A stretch of DNA of 64,000 bases from Antarcticibacterium flavum (GCF_006159205.1 NZ_CP040812.1:3162001-3226000); one strand, 5' to 3'. Positions 8,798 through 17,697 are shown, numbered from the stretch's first letter. Numbers and translations: made by a program. The notes: generated by a model not told the origin, from the letters alone.

Positions 8798-9577
8798 ATG
8801 ATCCTGTCACCTGGCCTGGATAAGAAATTGCAATTAAGATGTTATTTATTTCTGTTAGTAATATGCCCGTATTTCCTAAACGCGCAGGATTTGCTTAGGG
8901 GAACAATCGTAGCTGATTCCCTAATGGAAGCTTCTGTGCATATTATAAATATAACACAGCAAACAGGTACCGTTAATTCAGCTTCAGGGAGTTTTGAATT
9001 AAGGGTAAAGGAAAATGATACCTTATGGTTTACTTCTTTGCAATATAAAAAGGAGGAAGTGATCATTTCAGCAGAAATATTTCAGCAAAAATTTTTCAGG
9101 ATTAAACTTAAGGAAGCTATTAATGAATTGTCTGAAGTTAATATAAGCAATATTAACCTTACCGGAAATGTTGAGACAGATCTTGGAAATATACCTGTAT
9201 TCAACAAATATAACCTGGGGGTTCCATTGAGAACAAAGCCTCTTCCCACCGCTGAGGAACGAAGATTATATTCAGCTTCAAATGCCGGAGCACTAGGATT
9301 TGTGATAAACACCCTAACAGGCGAGATTAAGAAATTGAAAAAAGAAAAGGAAATTTCTGAACTGCTGAGGCTTGTGTATAAGATTGAGAAACTAATTGAA
9401 AAAACGTATTTTTTAGAAGATTTGGGGATGAAGGATTTTGAAGTATCTGAATTTCTGTATTATTGTGCAGAGAAAGATGACCTGAAATCTATAGTAGCAG
9501 GAGAAAATATACTTCTTCTTATGGAATACTTTTCGACGATGTTACCACGTTATAGAGCATATCTCAATGAGCAATGA
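8798..9577 (+). CDS. Secreted carboxypeptidase-regulatory-like domain protein, copy 3 of 3
   Basis: Third paralogue. The ATG at 8798, four bases after the stop of copy 2, gives a signal peptide ending in FLNAQ; a TTG-started longer frame from 8738 would run inside copy 2 and is unlikely. The domain contains SVHIINITQQTGTVNSASG and NELSEVNISNINLTGN, closest to copy 2. The C-terminal module is more diverged (YFLEDLGMKDFEVSEFLYY) and the middle is Lys/Glu-rich. Length is 259 residues. The similarity order 2-3 closer than 1 suggests two successive duplications. Function is not known. Confidence 0.8.
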   Translation: MILSPGLDKKLQLRCYLFLLVICPYFLNAQDLLRGTIVADSLMEASVHIINITQQTGTVNSASGSFELRVKENDTLWFTSLQYKKEEVIISAEIFQQKFFRIKLKEAINELSEVNISNINLTGNVETDLGNIPVFNKYNLGVPLRTKPLPTAEERRLYSASNAGALGFVINTLTGEIKKLKKEKEISELLRLVYKIEKLIEKTYFLEDLGMKDFEVSEFLYYCAEKDDLKSIVAGENILLLMEYFSTMLPRYRAYLNEQ

Positions 9578-9601
9578 AGATTTAAGATTACCTAATTAAG
9601 A

Positions 9602-10099
9602 ATGATGAAAGGGATAATATTTATTATAGCATTTTTCAATTTCTCAGCCTTTACTGCTGCGCACAAATTTTATGTAAGCGTTACAGAAATTGAGCATAAC
9701 CAAAAAAACGAAAGTTTACAGATAATTTCCCGGGTCTTTATCGATGATTTTGAGAATGTCCTTAATCTTAGATATTCGCAGGGTTTGACATTGGACCCCC
9801 GGGACGAATCTCCAGGAGCTGAAGATTATATTAGGAAATACCTTAATCAAAAGCTTCAGTTAACAGTAAATGGTAAAACTGTCGATATAGAATACCTGGG
9901 GAAAGAGTATGAGAATGATATGCTGGTTTTTTATATAGAAGCACCCGGAATAAAGGATGTAAAAAATGTCCTTGTAAGAAATACTGTTCTTATGGATATG
10001 TTTGAAGAGCAAAAGAACCTGGTACACGTGAAAGTGAAAGGAAAAACAAAAAGCATGGTGCTTGTAACTGGCAGGGAAGAAAATACTTTAAATTTTTAG
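9602..10099 (+). CDS. DUF6702 family secreted protein
   Basis: A 165-residue protein with an N-terminal signal peptide (FIIAFFNFSAFTAA) and the family's opening HKFYVSVTEIEHN after cleavage. It has the IDDFENVL and LVRNTVLMDMFEEQKNLVHV segments that I associate with DUF6702. No catalytic motif is seen. Members are usually encoded beside an M1-type metallopeptidase in flavobacteria, and here the peptidase follows 62 bases downstream on the same strand. Two adjacent ATG codons (9602, 9605) are both possible starts. The role is unknown; a periplasmic helper function is a guess. Confidence 0.8.
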   Translation: MMKGIIFIIAFFNFSAFTAAHKFYVSVTEIEHNQKNESLQIISRVFIDDFENVLNLRYSQGLTLDPRDESPGAEDYIRKYLNQKLQLTVNGKTVDIEYLGKEYENDMLVFYIEAPGIKDVKNVLVRNTVLMDMFEEQKNLVHVKVKGKTKSMVLVTGREENTLNF

Positions 10100-10161
10100 G
10101 TTAATAGCAACTACTGGCTATAAATAGCTATTTTAGACGTTTAATAATAATTATCACACAA

Positions 10162-12474
10162 ATGAAAAGATTTCAACTGGGGATTTTAGCCTGTTTTTTT
10201 ATCTTCTCTGCAGGAACCTTTGCACAGGAGACGGAACAGGAAAATGAGGAAGTAAAACAAAAAGGTCATTTTAATGAGAATAAATTCAGGCAACTTTATG
10301 ACCTGTTCTCTACGCCTAACCAATACCGTACCGCATCTGGAGCACCGGGAGTGGCATATTATCAAAATCACGCCGATTATAAGATGGATATTGAACTGGA
10401 TGACAAAACCCAGATTTTAAGCGGTGTCGAGACTATCACCTATCATAATAACTCGCCAGATGACCTGGAATACCTTTGGGTACAACTGGACCAAAATATT
10501 CGTACTAAAGATTCCCCTGCTTTACAGAAGGATGGGAATGGAATAGCTCCAGTTTCACAAACAGGCGGATTCGTAAACCAGTTTATGGAGGAGCCTTTCG
10601 ACGGCGGCTTTAAAATAGAGGAAGTTACTAAAGATGGAAAACCATTGACGTATACCATCAATTTTACTATGATGAGGATAGATCTTCCCCAGCCGTTGAA
10701 ATCTGGTCAAAGCTATTCCTTCAACATCAAGTGGTGGTATCAGGTAAATAATCACGTTACAGATAGGGCAAGGTCTGGATACGAGCATTTTCCAGAAGAT
10801 GGGAACAATGTATACGTTATCGCGCAGTTCTTTCCTCGTATGGCAGTGTATAATGATGTGGAAGGCTGGCAGAATATGCAGTTCTGGGGGAATGGTGAAT
10901 TCGCTCTTCCTTTTGGAAATTACGAAGTGAATATTACAGTACCTGCAGACCATATTCTTGATGGTACCGGAGAGATCACTAACCGCAAGGAGGTGTACAG
11001 CCGGGAGATGATTCGACGATATGAGCAGGCGAAGAAGTCCTTCGATAAACCGGTAATAATAGTTTCGCAGGCTGAAGCAGAAGAGGCTGAAAAAGGGTTT
11101 TCAGAAAAGAAGAAGACCTGGAAATTAAAGGCCGAAATGGTTAGGGATTTTGCTTTCTCAACTTCCCGAAAGTTTGTGGTGGATATGATGAATACAGATG
11201 TAATGGGAAAAGAAGTAATGGCCATTTCAATGTATCCTAAAGAAGGGAATCCTCTTTGGGAAGAATATTCCACTCTTGCCGTAGCCAGTACCCTGAAATC
11301 ATATTCAGATCTTACTTTCCAGTATCCTTATCATAAAGCTATCTCTGTTCACGCTAAGAATCAAGGGATGGAATATCCAATGATATGCTGGAATTATGGC
11401 CGCCCGGAGAAAGATGGCACATATAGCGACAGGGTTAAATATGGGATGATAAGTGTGATAATCCATGAGATAGGACATAATTTCTTTCCAATGATCGTGA
11501 ATAGTGATGAGCGGCAGTGGGGCTGGATGGATGAAGGTTTAAACACCTTTTTGCAATACCTGGCAGAGCAGCAGTTTGGTAAGGAGTACCCACAGGCTAT
11601 AGCTCCAAATGATGTGTATCCTTCAAGGAGAGGGATCCCCGCCAATATTGTTCCTTATATGAAAGGTGATCAAAGATATATTTCTCCAATTATGAGCAAT
11701 CCGGAAAACGTTTACCAGCTTGGTAACAACGCTTATGGAAAACCCGCTACGGCTTTAAATATTTTGAGAGAAACGGTGATGGGTCATGAACTTTTTGACC
11801 ACGCCTTTAAGACATACTCCCAAAGATGGATGTTCAAACATCCTACCCCGGAAGATTTCTTTAGAACGATGGAAGATGCTTCTGCGGTAGATCTTGACTG
11901 GTTCTGGAGAGGCTGGTTCTACAGCACAGATAATGTTGATATTGGTGTAAAGGAGGTGAAGAAATATTTCGTTACAGATAAAGCAACCAAAGAAGGTGCT
12001 GCTTTCCTGGAACGTTACGGGGTTACAGATCCTAATAGTGTAGATGCTGTTTTTGTAGTGGAAGAAGGTAGTGAGGAATATAAGGAAGAGATGAAAGGCC
12101 GCAGCCCATTGGAGAATGCACCAAGGCTAAATGAGTATATTATGGATAATTTCACTCCTGCTGAAAGAGCTAAGCTAAAAGAACCTAAATTCTTCTACCA
12201 GATCACCTTTGAAAAGCCGGGAGGACTGGTAATGCCGCTTATAGTGGAGTATACTTTTGCTGATGGTACTACAGAGTTGGTGAGATATCCAGTGCAGGTA
12301 TGGAGAAAGAATGATGCAGAGGTAAGTAAAGCCGTTGCAACAGATAAGGAGATCGTGAAGGTAGTGGTAGACCCATACCTGGAAACTGCCGATGTTGACC
12401 TGGAAAATAATTCCTGGCCACGGGAGGAAAAAGAAGATAAATTTGAGCAGTTCCGCAACCAATCGGGTGATTAA
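10162..12474 (+). CDS. Secreted M1 family metallopeptidase
   Basis: A large (770-residue) zinc aminopeptidase-like enzyme exported by a signal peptide ending at GTFAQ. The M1 zinc site is complete: His435-Glu-Ile-Gly-His439 and Glu458 in WMDEGLN, the exact 18-residue spacing of HExxH-x18-E. The N-terminal ~250 residues form the beta-saddle domain common to M1 enzymes. The GAMEN-like exopeptidase motif appears altered to NQGMEYPM, as in many bacterial secreted members. It probably removes N-terminal residues from peptides in the periplasm. It ends a set of five secreted-protein genes and is followed by a strong terminator. No C-terminal type IX sorting domain is visible. Confidence 0.9.
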   Translation: MKRFQLGILACFFIFSAGTFAQETEQENEEVKQKGHFNENKFRQLYDLFSTPNQYRTASGAPGVAYYQNHADYKMDIELDDKTQILSGVETITYHNNSPDDLEYLWVQLDQNIRTKDSPALQKDGNGIAPVSQTGGFVNQFMEEPFDGGFKIEEVTKDGKPLTYTINFTMMRIDLPQPLKSGQSYSFNIKWWYQVNNHVTDRARSGYEHFPEDGNNVYVIAQFFPRMAVYNDVEGWQNMQFWGNGEFALPFGNYEVNITVPADHILDGTGEITNRKEVYSREMIRRYEQAKKSFDKPVIIVSQAEAEEAEKGFSEKKKTWKLKAEMVRDFAFSTSRKFVVDMMNTDVMGKEVMAISMYPKEGNPLWEEYSTLAVASTLKSYSDLTFQYPYHKAISVHAKNQGMEYPMICWNYGRPEKDGTYSDRVKYGMISVIIHEIGHNFFPMIVNSDERQWGWMDEGLNTFLQYLAEQQFGKEYPQAIAPNDVYPSRRGIPANIVPYMKGDQRYISPIMSNPENVYQLGNNAYGKPATALNILRETVMGHELFDHAFKTYSQRWMFKHPTPEDFFRTMEDASAVDLDWFWRGWFYSTDNVDIGVKEVKKYFVTDKATKEGAAFLERYGVTDPNSVDAVFVVEEGSEEYKEEMKGRSPLENAPRLNEYIMDNFTPAERAKLKEPKFFYQITFEKPGGLVMPLIVEYTFADGTTELVRYPVQVWRKNDAEVSKAVATDKEIVKVVVDPYLETADVDLENNSWPREEKEDKFEQFRNQSGD

Positions 12475-12493
12475 TTGAGCTCAAAAAAATATT

Positions 12494-12525
12494 AAGCCGA
12501 CTTTAACGAGTCGGCTTCTTTTTTA
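12494..12525 (+). terminator. Rho-independent terminator after the M1 peptidase gene
   Basis: A 9-bp perfect stem AAGCCGACT/AGTCGGCTT with loop TTAACG runs into CTTTTTT. It starts 19 bases after the peptidase stop codon and separates this gene from tatA. Confidence 0.9.
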
Positions 12526-12539
12526 GATAAATTTGTGGT

Positions 12540-12547
12540 TATATTTG
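12540..12547 (+). promoter_or_regulatory. -7 promoter box of tatA
   Basis: TATATTTG, a perfect TAnnTTTG box, seven bases before the tatA ATG. The transcript would start only two to four bases before the start codon, so the mRNA is probably close to leaderless. No clear -33 element is seen. Confidence 0.55.
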
Positions 12548-12554
12548 CGGGACT

Positions 12555-12836
12555 ATGACTACGCTTCCTTTATTTATTAGTGGTGCAGAGATTGGCTTCA
12601 TCATGTTCATCCTGGTGATGGTCTTTGGTGCAGATAAGATCCCTGAAATTGCCAGGGGTCTGGGCAAAGGTATGCGCACCCTTCGCAACGCTTCCAATGA
12701 TATCAAGAACGAGATCACCAAAAGTGCGGAGAAACAGGGGATAGATTCAGATATTTCCAAGGATGTTCGCAGTGAGATAAGCAAGGTGAAAGAAGATATC
12801 GAGGAGATCACAGGTTCTGTAAAACGCAGGTTCTAA
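12555..12836 (+). CDS. tatA: Sec-independent translocase subunit TatA/E
   Basis: A 93-residue single-span membrane protein of the twin-arginine export system, which moves folded proteins across the inner membrane. Residues 8-25 form the short membrane helix (GAEIGFIMFILVMVF), followed by the hinge FGADKIPEIARGLGKG and an amphipathic helix, the defining TatA/B pattern. The charged C-terminal tail is rich in Lys, Glu and Asp. TatC is not in this window. It has its own promoter box and no downstream partner on the strand. Confidence 0.93.
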   Translation: MTTLPLFISGAEIGFIMFILVMVFGADKIPEIARGLGKGMRTLRNASNDIKNEITKSAEKQGIDSDISKDVRSEISKVKEDIEEITGSVKRRF

Positions 12837-13096
12837 TATTGCTTTTTTCGCAAAAAGTTACTTTTCTTTATTTTACTCAATTGGTGTCCGATTAAAATAT
12901 ACAAATTACGTTAAGCCTTTCTATATAGTTCCAGGTAATATCAATCCTAACATTGGAGTGGTTGTGGATGGAAGATGTTTTAGTGAAATCCAAGCTTTTT
13001 AATAATGGGTAAAGCGCTGTTTCTTAAAACTTATATTTTGGTCCTGGTTCTATATTCCAGCAGCGCAGCGTTCTAGACTCTTTCATCGGTAAAAAA

Positions 13097-13738
13097 TTAT
13101 TTTACCCTTGTAATGCTTAAGCCATCCCTAATGGGAAGCATTATAGTTTCCACCCGGGGGTCTTCTGCAATTCTTTTATTATACTCCACGAGGGCAAGAG
13201 TAGAAATATCATCTGCTTTAATCTCTTCTACCACTTTACCACTCCATAAAACATTATCTGTTAAAAGTACACCACCGGGATTAATTTTATCTATTATTAG
13301 GTCCAGATATGCAGGGTAGTTAGGTTTATCTGCATCCATAAAAACCAGGTCGAATTTAATGTTAATGGAAGGGATGATCTCCAGCGCGGGGCCCAGGTGC
13401 TGGTGTATCCTATCCTTATAATCAGATAAGTCAAAATATTTTTTCTGAATGTCGGTAAGTTCTTCATTGATGTCTATAGTATGCAGCTCGCCTCCTTCCT
13501 TTAAACCTTCAGCTAGACAAAGAGCAGAATACCCTGTGTAGGTGCCCAGTTCAAGGATATGTTGAGGATTAATGATTTTTGAAAGCAGGCTAAGCAATCT
13601 ACCCTGGTAATGGCCACTCAACATTCTTGGTTGCAATACCTTTTGATAGGTTTCCCGGGTGAGTTTGGCCAAAAGTGAAGGTTCTGCCTGGGTATGCTTT
13701 AGGGAATACTCATCGAGTGCTTCAGGAATAAAATGCAT
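13097..13738 (-). CDS. SAM-dependent O-methyltransferase (class I, caffeoyl-CoA/catechol type)
   Basis: A 213-residue cytoplasmic methyltransferase. The SAM-binding motif I is ILELGTYTGYSALCLAEGL, with the acidic end of strand 2 in HTIDINEE and the metal-binding pattern FMDADKPNYPAY and LLTDNVLWSGKV, all typical of divalent-cation-dependent O-methyltransferases. The substrate is unknown; catechol-like aromatics are common. It is transcribed towards the tatA gene from a region divergent with kynureninase (126 bases between starts), so an aromatic substrate linked to tryptophan catabolism is conceivable but unproven. Confidence 0.88.
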   Translation of the reverse strand: MHFIPEALDEYSLKHTQAEPSLLAKLTRETYQKVLQPRMLSGHYQGRLLSLLSKIINPQHILELGTYTGYSALCLAEGLKEGGELHTIDINEELTDIQKKYFDLSDYKDRIHQHLGPALEIIPSINIKFDLVFMDADKPNYPAYLDLIIDKINPGGVLLTDNVLWSGKVVEEIKADDISTLALVEYNKRIAEDPRVETIMLPIRDGLSITRVK

Positions 13739-13863
13739 GGCTGTGTATTTTTATTCAAATTTAAAAAACTAATGAAGCACGCTAGCAGATTTTTTTTGAA
13801 ATAATCCCCAGTTGTTCCTGATGCTGGAATTAAATATTATTTTTACGTCAAAGACATTTTTCT

Positions 13864-15138
13864 ATGGAATTTAAGAATACCCGGGATTTTGCAAGATCGC
13901 TGGACAAAGAAGATTTACTGGCAAAATATAAAGATGAATTTATATTCCCGGAGGTCAAGGGCAAGAAGGTTATTTATTTTACCGGAAATTCCCTGGGGTT
14001 GCAGCCTAAAACTGCGGCAAAATATGTAGAGGAGGTCATGCATAACTGGGCGCAGCTGGCAGTCGAGGGGCATTTTCATTCCTCAAAACCATGGTGGGAT
14101 TACCATGAACGGTTTCCCGGGAAGTTAAGCAAGATTGTAGGAGCCAAGCCGCAGGAGGTCACGGTTATGAATACACTTACCGTAAACCTGCATTTACTTA
14201 TGGTCTCTTTTTATCGTCCTGTAGGGAAAAGGGTAAAGATCATAGTAGAGGAGAAAGCTTTTCCCAGTGACCAGTATATGATAGCTTCGCAGGTTCGTTA
14301 TCACGGCCTTGATCCCGAAACAGCAGTTGTGGAGGTTAAAAAAAGGCCCGGCGAACACCACTTTAGGACTGAGGATATTTTAAAAACAATTGAAGAAACC
14401 GGCGATGAATGTGCCCTTATACTTATGGGAGGTGTGAATTACTATTCCGGCCAGGTGCTGGATATGGAAACCATTACCCATGCAGGCCATAAAATTGGGG
14501 CAAAAGTTGGTTGGGACCTGGCCCATGCTGCAGGAAATATCGAATTGAAATTGCACGAGTGGGGAGTAGATTTTGCCGCCTGGTGCAGTTATAAGTATAT
14601 GAACTCCGGCCCCGGAAATGCCTCGGGGTGTTTTATAAATGAGAAATATCACGGCTCCAGGGAAATCCCACGGTTTGAAGGGTGGTGGGGACATAACAAG
14701 GAAAGAAGATTTTTAATGGAACCTGCCTTCCAGCCTGAACCAGATGCTAATGCCTGGCAAATAAGCAATGCACCAATCCTGGCTCTTGCTCCTTATTTGG
14801 CATCTGTCGAAATGTTTGATGAGGTTGGGATGCCTGCACTTCTTGAAAAACGCAATAAAATTGTAGCTTATCTGGAGTTTATCCTGGAGGAAATAGGTAG
14901 GGAGGTTAAGGGAGATTTTGAAATAATCACCCCCTCTTCCCGGGAAGAGAGAGGAACTCAACTCTCCGTCTTTTTACACGGGGAAGGGAAACAATTGTTT
15001 AATTATTTGATGGAAAATGGGGTAATTACCGACTGGAGGGAGCCTAATGTCATAAGGCTCGCGCCTGCGCCATTTTATTGTTCATTTGAGGATATGTACA
15101 ATTTTGGGCAAATCCTTAAAGAGGGAATTTTAAAATAG
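13864..15138 (+). CDS. kynU: Kynureninase
   Basis: PLP enzyme that splits kynurenine or 3-hydroxykynurenine into alanine and (3-hydroxy)anthranilate. At 424 residues it has the normal bacterial length. The PLP-lysine motif is seen as CSYKYMNSGPG, preceded by GWDLAHAAGNIELKLHEW, where the Asp contacts the PLP ring. FTGNSLGLQP near residue 40 and the C-terminal RLAPAPFYCSFEDM segment are also characteristic. The ATG at 13864 is the only sensible start. Kynurenine 3-monooxygenase lies 4 kb downstream on the same strand, so the two probably act in sequence. Tryptophan dioxygenase and 3-hydroxyanthranilate dioxygenase are not in the window. Confidence 0.95.
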   Translation: MEFKNTRDFARSLDKEDLLAKYKDEFIFPEVKGKKVIYFTGNSLGLQPKTAAKYVEEVMHNWAQLAVEGHFHSSKPWWDYHERFPGKLSKIVGAKPQEVTVMNTLTVNLHLLMVSFYRPVGKRVKIIVEEKAFPSDQYMIASQVRYHGLDPETAVVEVKKRPGEHHFRTEDILKTIEETGDECALILMGGVNYYSGQVLDMETITHAGHKIGAKVGWDLAHAAGNIELKLHEWGVDFAAWCSYKYMNSGPGNASGCFINEKYHGSREIPRFEGWWGHNKERRFLMEPAFQPEPDANAWQISNAPILALAPYLASVEMFDEVGMPALLEKRNKIVAYLEFILEEIGREVKGDFEIITPSSREERGTQLSVFLHGEGKQLFNYLMENGVITDWREPNVIRLAPAPFYCSFEDMYNFGQILKEGILK

Positions 15139-15184
15139 ATTGAATGTGCTTTAAATAATGATAATACTATAAACATAATTATCC

Positions 15185-16117
15185 ATGAAAAAACTTCATC
15201 TATTACTATGTTTCCTTGTTCCAGGCCTTCTCTTTTCCCAGCAAAAAGAGAGGGATATCAATCTGGAAGGACAGCTGGAGCAATTGCTTTCAAATTTTAA
15301 CGGTACCGCCGGGGTCTATGTTTATAATATAGCCACGGGGAAGGAGGCTGCCATCAATGCCGATACTATTTTTCCCACGGCAAGCGTAATTAAAGTGCCT
15401 ATCCTTGTGACCCTTTTTAATAAGATCCAGGAGGGACAACTTCATTTAAATGATAGCCTTGTATATACTGAGGACAGGATCTACGGCGGGTCTGGTTTGA
15501 TGCAATTCTATAAAGACAGCACAGGTACTGACCTTAGGACCCTGGCGGCACTAATGATCACTTACAGTGATAATGTGACTTCCCTGTGGAGCCAGGAGCT
15601 TGCAGGGGGAGGAGAAGAGATAAACAGGTTTATGGAAAGCCTTGGTCTTGAGGATACCAGGGTGAACTCCAGGACAAAAGGCAGGGAGGAAATATGGAAA
15701 AAATATGGCTGGGGCCAAACAACCCCCAGGGAAATGGTTTCTATTCTTGTGAAAATAAGGAACCGGGAGTTAATAAATGAAGCTGCCAGCGATGAAATGT
15801 ACAGGATGCTTACCAATTCTTTCTATACCGAGTACGCACTTTCTCAAATACCACCATATGTGCAGACGGCAGCTAAACAAGGTATGGTGAACAGGTCCCG
15901 GTCTGAGTTGGTAATGGTCAATGCACCGGGTGGCGATTATGTTTTTTACATTGCTACAAAGGATAATGAAGACATGTCCTGGGGTTATGATAATGAAGCT
16001 TTTGAATTACAACGCATGATATCTGCCCACTTATGGAACTACTTTGAACCGGAATCTGGCTGGAAACCGGCTAAAGGGGCAGATCTATTGATTAAAGGAA
16101 AAGAGGAAAAAAATTAA
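15185..16117 (+). CDS. Secreted class A beta-lactamase-fold serine hydrolase
   Basis: A 310-residue periplasmic protein with a signal peptide ending at LLFSQ. The penicillin-binding-fold motifs are Ser67-x-x-Lys70 (TASVIK), Ser128-Asp-Asn130 (YSDN) and Lys231-Gln-Gly233 in place of KTG. The omega-loop region (NSRTKGREEIWKKYGWGQTTPREM) lacks the ExxLN Glu166 in its usual position. These differences from true class A enzymes make an efficient beta-lactamase doubtful; a transpeptidase-like or other hydrolase is possible. It follows kynU by 46 bases and overlaps the convergent lipoprotein gene by four bases at the stops. Confidence 0.85.
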   Translation: MKKLHLLLCFLVPGLLFSQQKERDINLEGQLEQLLSNFNGTAGVYVYNIATGKEAAINADTIFPTASVIKVPILVTLFNKIQEGQLHLNDSLVYTEDRIYGGSGLMQFYKDSTGTDLRTLAALMITYSDNVTSLWSQELAGGGEEINRFMESLGLEDTRVNSRTKGREEIWKKYGWGQTTPREMVSILVKIRNRELINEAASDEMYRMLTNSFYTEYALSQIPPYVQTAAKQGMVNRSRSELVMVNAPGGDYVFYIATKDNEDMSWGYDNEAFELQRMISAHLWNYFEPESGWKPAKGADLLIKGKEEKN

Positions 16118-16799
16118 TCCTCTTTAACTATAACATCAATATCTGTAAAGAATAACTGGAAACTTTCATCTGCACTTTTATGCATTTTAGCTACTGTTAT
16201 TCCCTCGATGGTTTCATAGTCTTCCCAGGTGGTAGAAAGGCTTCTGCCAGATGAGGATTCATAGGTCCATTCCTTGATTAGAGAATCATCTGGTGATAAA
16301 TAGAGGTGATAGGTGTCTCCGGGAGTATATCCCCGGCTGAAGGATACATTATTGATATCTTTTCCATTTCTTCCCCGCTAATTGGTGCTACTGCGCTTCT
16401 ATTATGTTCAAAATCATAATCACTCCAAACCAGCTGGTAAGGAAAAAGGAACCAATAGGTGTCATTTATAAATTTCTGGTCAATTGCTTTTTCAGTTTCA
16501 TCCAGGTCTCCATCATTGATATAGCTGCCGGTTTGTCCATTTTCTGTAAGTTCAACCCTGTTTTCTCCTGGAAACCATTTCCACGCGCGTTGGCTTCTTA
16601 AGGTGTCATTAACCTTAACATTAAAAGTAAAATCCAATTGCCTCACGTTCTCAAAATTGTCATACCCATTGGCCAGGGCAATTTTAGTGGTTTCAGGATC
16701 ATTGGTAGGGGTGGAAGCAAACACGTTTTGATTTTTGGTTTCTTCTCTACAACCGGTGAGTAGAAGGAAAAATAATGAAAGTGATAAAAATGTTTTCAT
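16114..16799 (-). pseudogene. Lipoprotein of unknown function, split by a probable single-base frameshift
   Basis: The uninterrupted frame runs from ATG 16799 to a stop at 16278 (173 residues), with a signal peptide and lipobox LLTGC and no known domain. In another frame the coding sense continues at once: from about 16334 it reads RGYTPGDTYHLYLSPDDS and goes on to a stop at 16114, right against the convergent gene. Adding one G to the GGGG run (minus strand; CCCC at 16331-16334) joins the two as SAGGYTPGDTY and gives an intact 228-residue lipoprotein of 687 bases. It may therefore be a sequencing error, a slippage site or a recent pseudogene. The rebuilt protein resembles the unnamed ~230-residue flavobacterial lipoproteins with a LolA-like beta-rich body; that resemblance is from memory. 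Confidence 0.75.
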
Positions 16800-16859
16800 A
16801 CTTGAGAAATTTATTTAAAAGTAGGCTTTTATTTCCTTTACCCGCAGGCCGCAATAAAA

Positions 16860-17618
16860 TTAAATGGCATTTATGCTCATTCCCCCATCTGCCACTATAT
16901 TCTGGCCGGTGATGTATGAAGATTTTTCCATCGCAAGAAAAGCGATGATCGAGGACATTTCTTCAGCTTTTGCAACCCTGTTCAATGGAGTACGGTTTAA
17001 GATTGGTGTCATTTTTTCCTCCTGTGAGAGATAACCTTCAGTTAAAGGAGTCTCTGTAAACCAGGGGGAGACTGCATTCACCCTAATCCCATCACCGGCC
17101 CATTCCACTGCCAGACTCCTGGTTTGTTGCAAAAGCCCTGCTTTAGACATCGCATATGGGGTGCCGGTACCAACATCCTGCATGGCAGCTGCAGAGGCAA
17201 CATTTATTACTGTTCCTCTTTCGCTCTGTTTCAGGAATGGGTGCAACATCCTGCTTAACTCAAAGGGGGCCACCAGGTTTATCTCCAAAACCTTGCGGTA
17301 TTCCTCTTCAGAATATTCCTTGGCTTTCTTCCTTATGTTTATGCCTGCATTATGGACCAGGATATCCAGCGCCTGCCATTTTTCCTGAACGATCTTGACG
17401 ATCTCATCCCGGCCCGACTTTGTGGAAACATCTGCCTCAATTCCCGTCACCTCAAACCCTTCAGCCTTGAGTTCCTCTTCAAATTTTTGAATGTGTTCGG
17501 GGTCTCGGGCTGTGAAGATAACCTTAGCGCCCAGGTCCAGAAATTCTCTTACCGTGGCCCTCCCTATTCCTTTGCTTCCACCGGTTACCACCGCTGTTTG
17601 CCCTTTTAAATTCCACAT
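16860..17618 (-). CDS. SDR family NAD(P)-dependent oxidoreductase
   Basis: Short-chain dehydrogenase of about 252 residues. The Rossmann motif TGGSKGIG is near residue 13, NNAG-equivalent VHNAGI near residue 85, the catalytic Ser in NVASAAA, and the catalytic Tyr-x-x-x-Lys in YAMSKAGL. The sequence resembles the tropinone-reductase-like and glucose-1-dehydrogenase-like groups, but the substrate cannot be assigned. I start at ATG 17618 (MWNLKG) preceded by GGGAATT; an ATG at 17627 would add three residues. No obvious operon partner; a terminator-like hairpin lies just upstream. Confidence 0.88.
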   Translation of the reverse strand: MWNLKGQTAVVTGGSKGIGRATVREFLDLGAKVIFTARDPEHIQKFEEELKAEGFEVTGIEADVSTKSGRDEIVKIVQEKWQALDILVHNAGINIRKKAKEYSEEEYRKVLEINLVAPFELSRMLHPFLKQSERGTVINVASAAAMQDVGTGTPYAMSKAGLLQQTRSLAVEWAGDGIRVNAVSPWFTETPLTEGYLSQEEKMTPILNRTPLNRVAKAEEMSSIIAFLAMEKSSYITGQNIVADGGMSINAI

Positions 17619-17649
17619 AATTCCCATTTTAATTAAGTTCCTAAAAATA

Positions 17650-17680
17650 GAAAGCCCTTTGAGGTTTTCAAAGGGCTTTC
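17650..17680 (-). terminator. Terminator hairpin between small membrane protein gene and SDR gene
   Basis: A 13-bp perfect stem GAAAGCCCTTTGA/TCAAAGGGCTTTC with a five-base loop. Read on the minus strand it is followed by TATTTTTAGG, so it should end transcription of the small membrane protein gene that stops at 17698. Confidence 0.85.
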
Positions 17681-17697
17681 TAAATTATAAAAATTGA

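Noticed and set aside
13005..13076. A 23-codon frame starting ATG with a signal-peptide-like stretch (LVLVLYSSSAAF) in the gap before the O-methyltransferase gene.
   Set aside because: Too short, no continuation in any frame, and no upstream promoter; may be a remnant of a lost secreted-protein gene, but not supportable.
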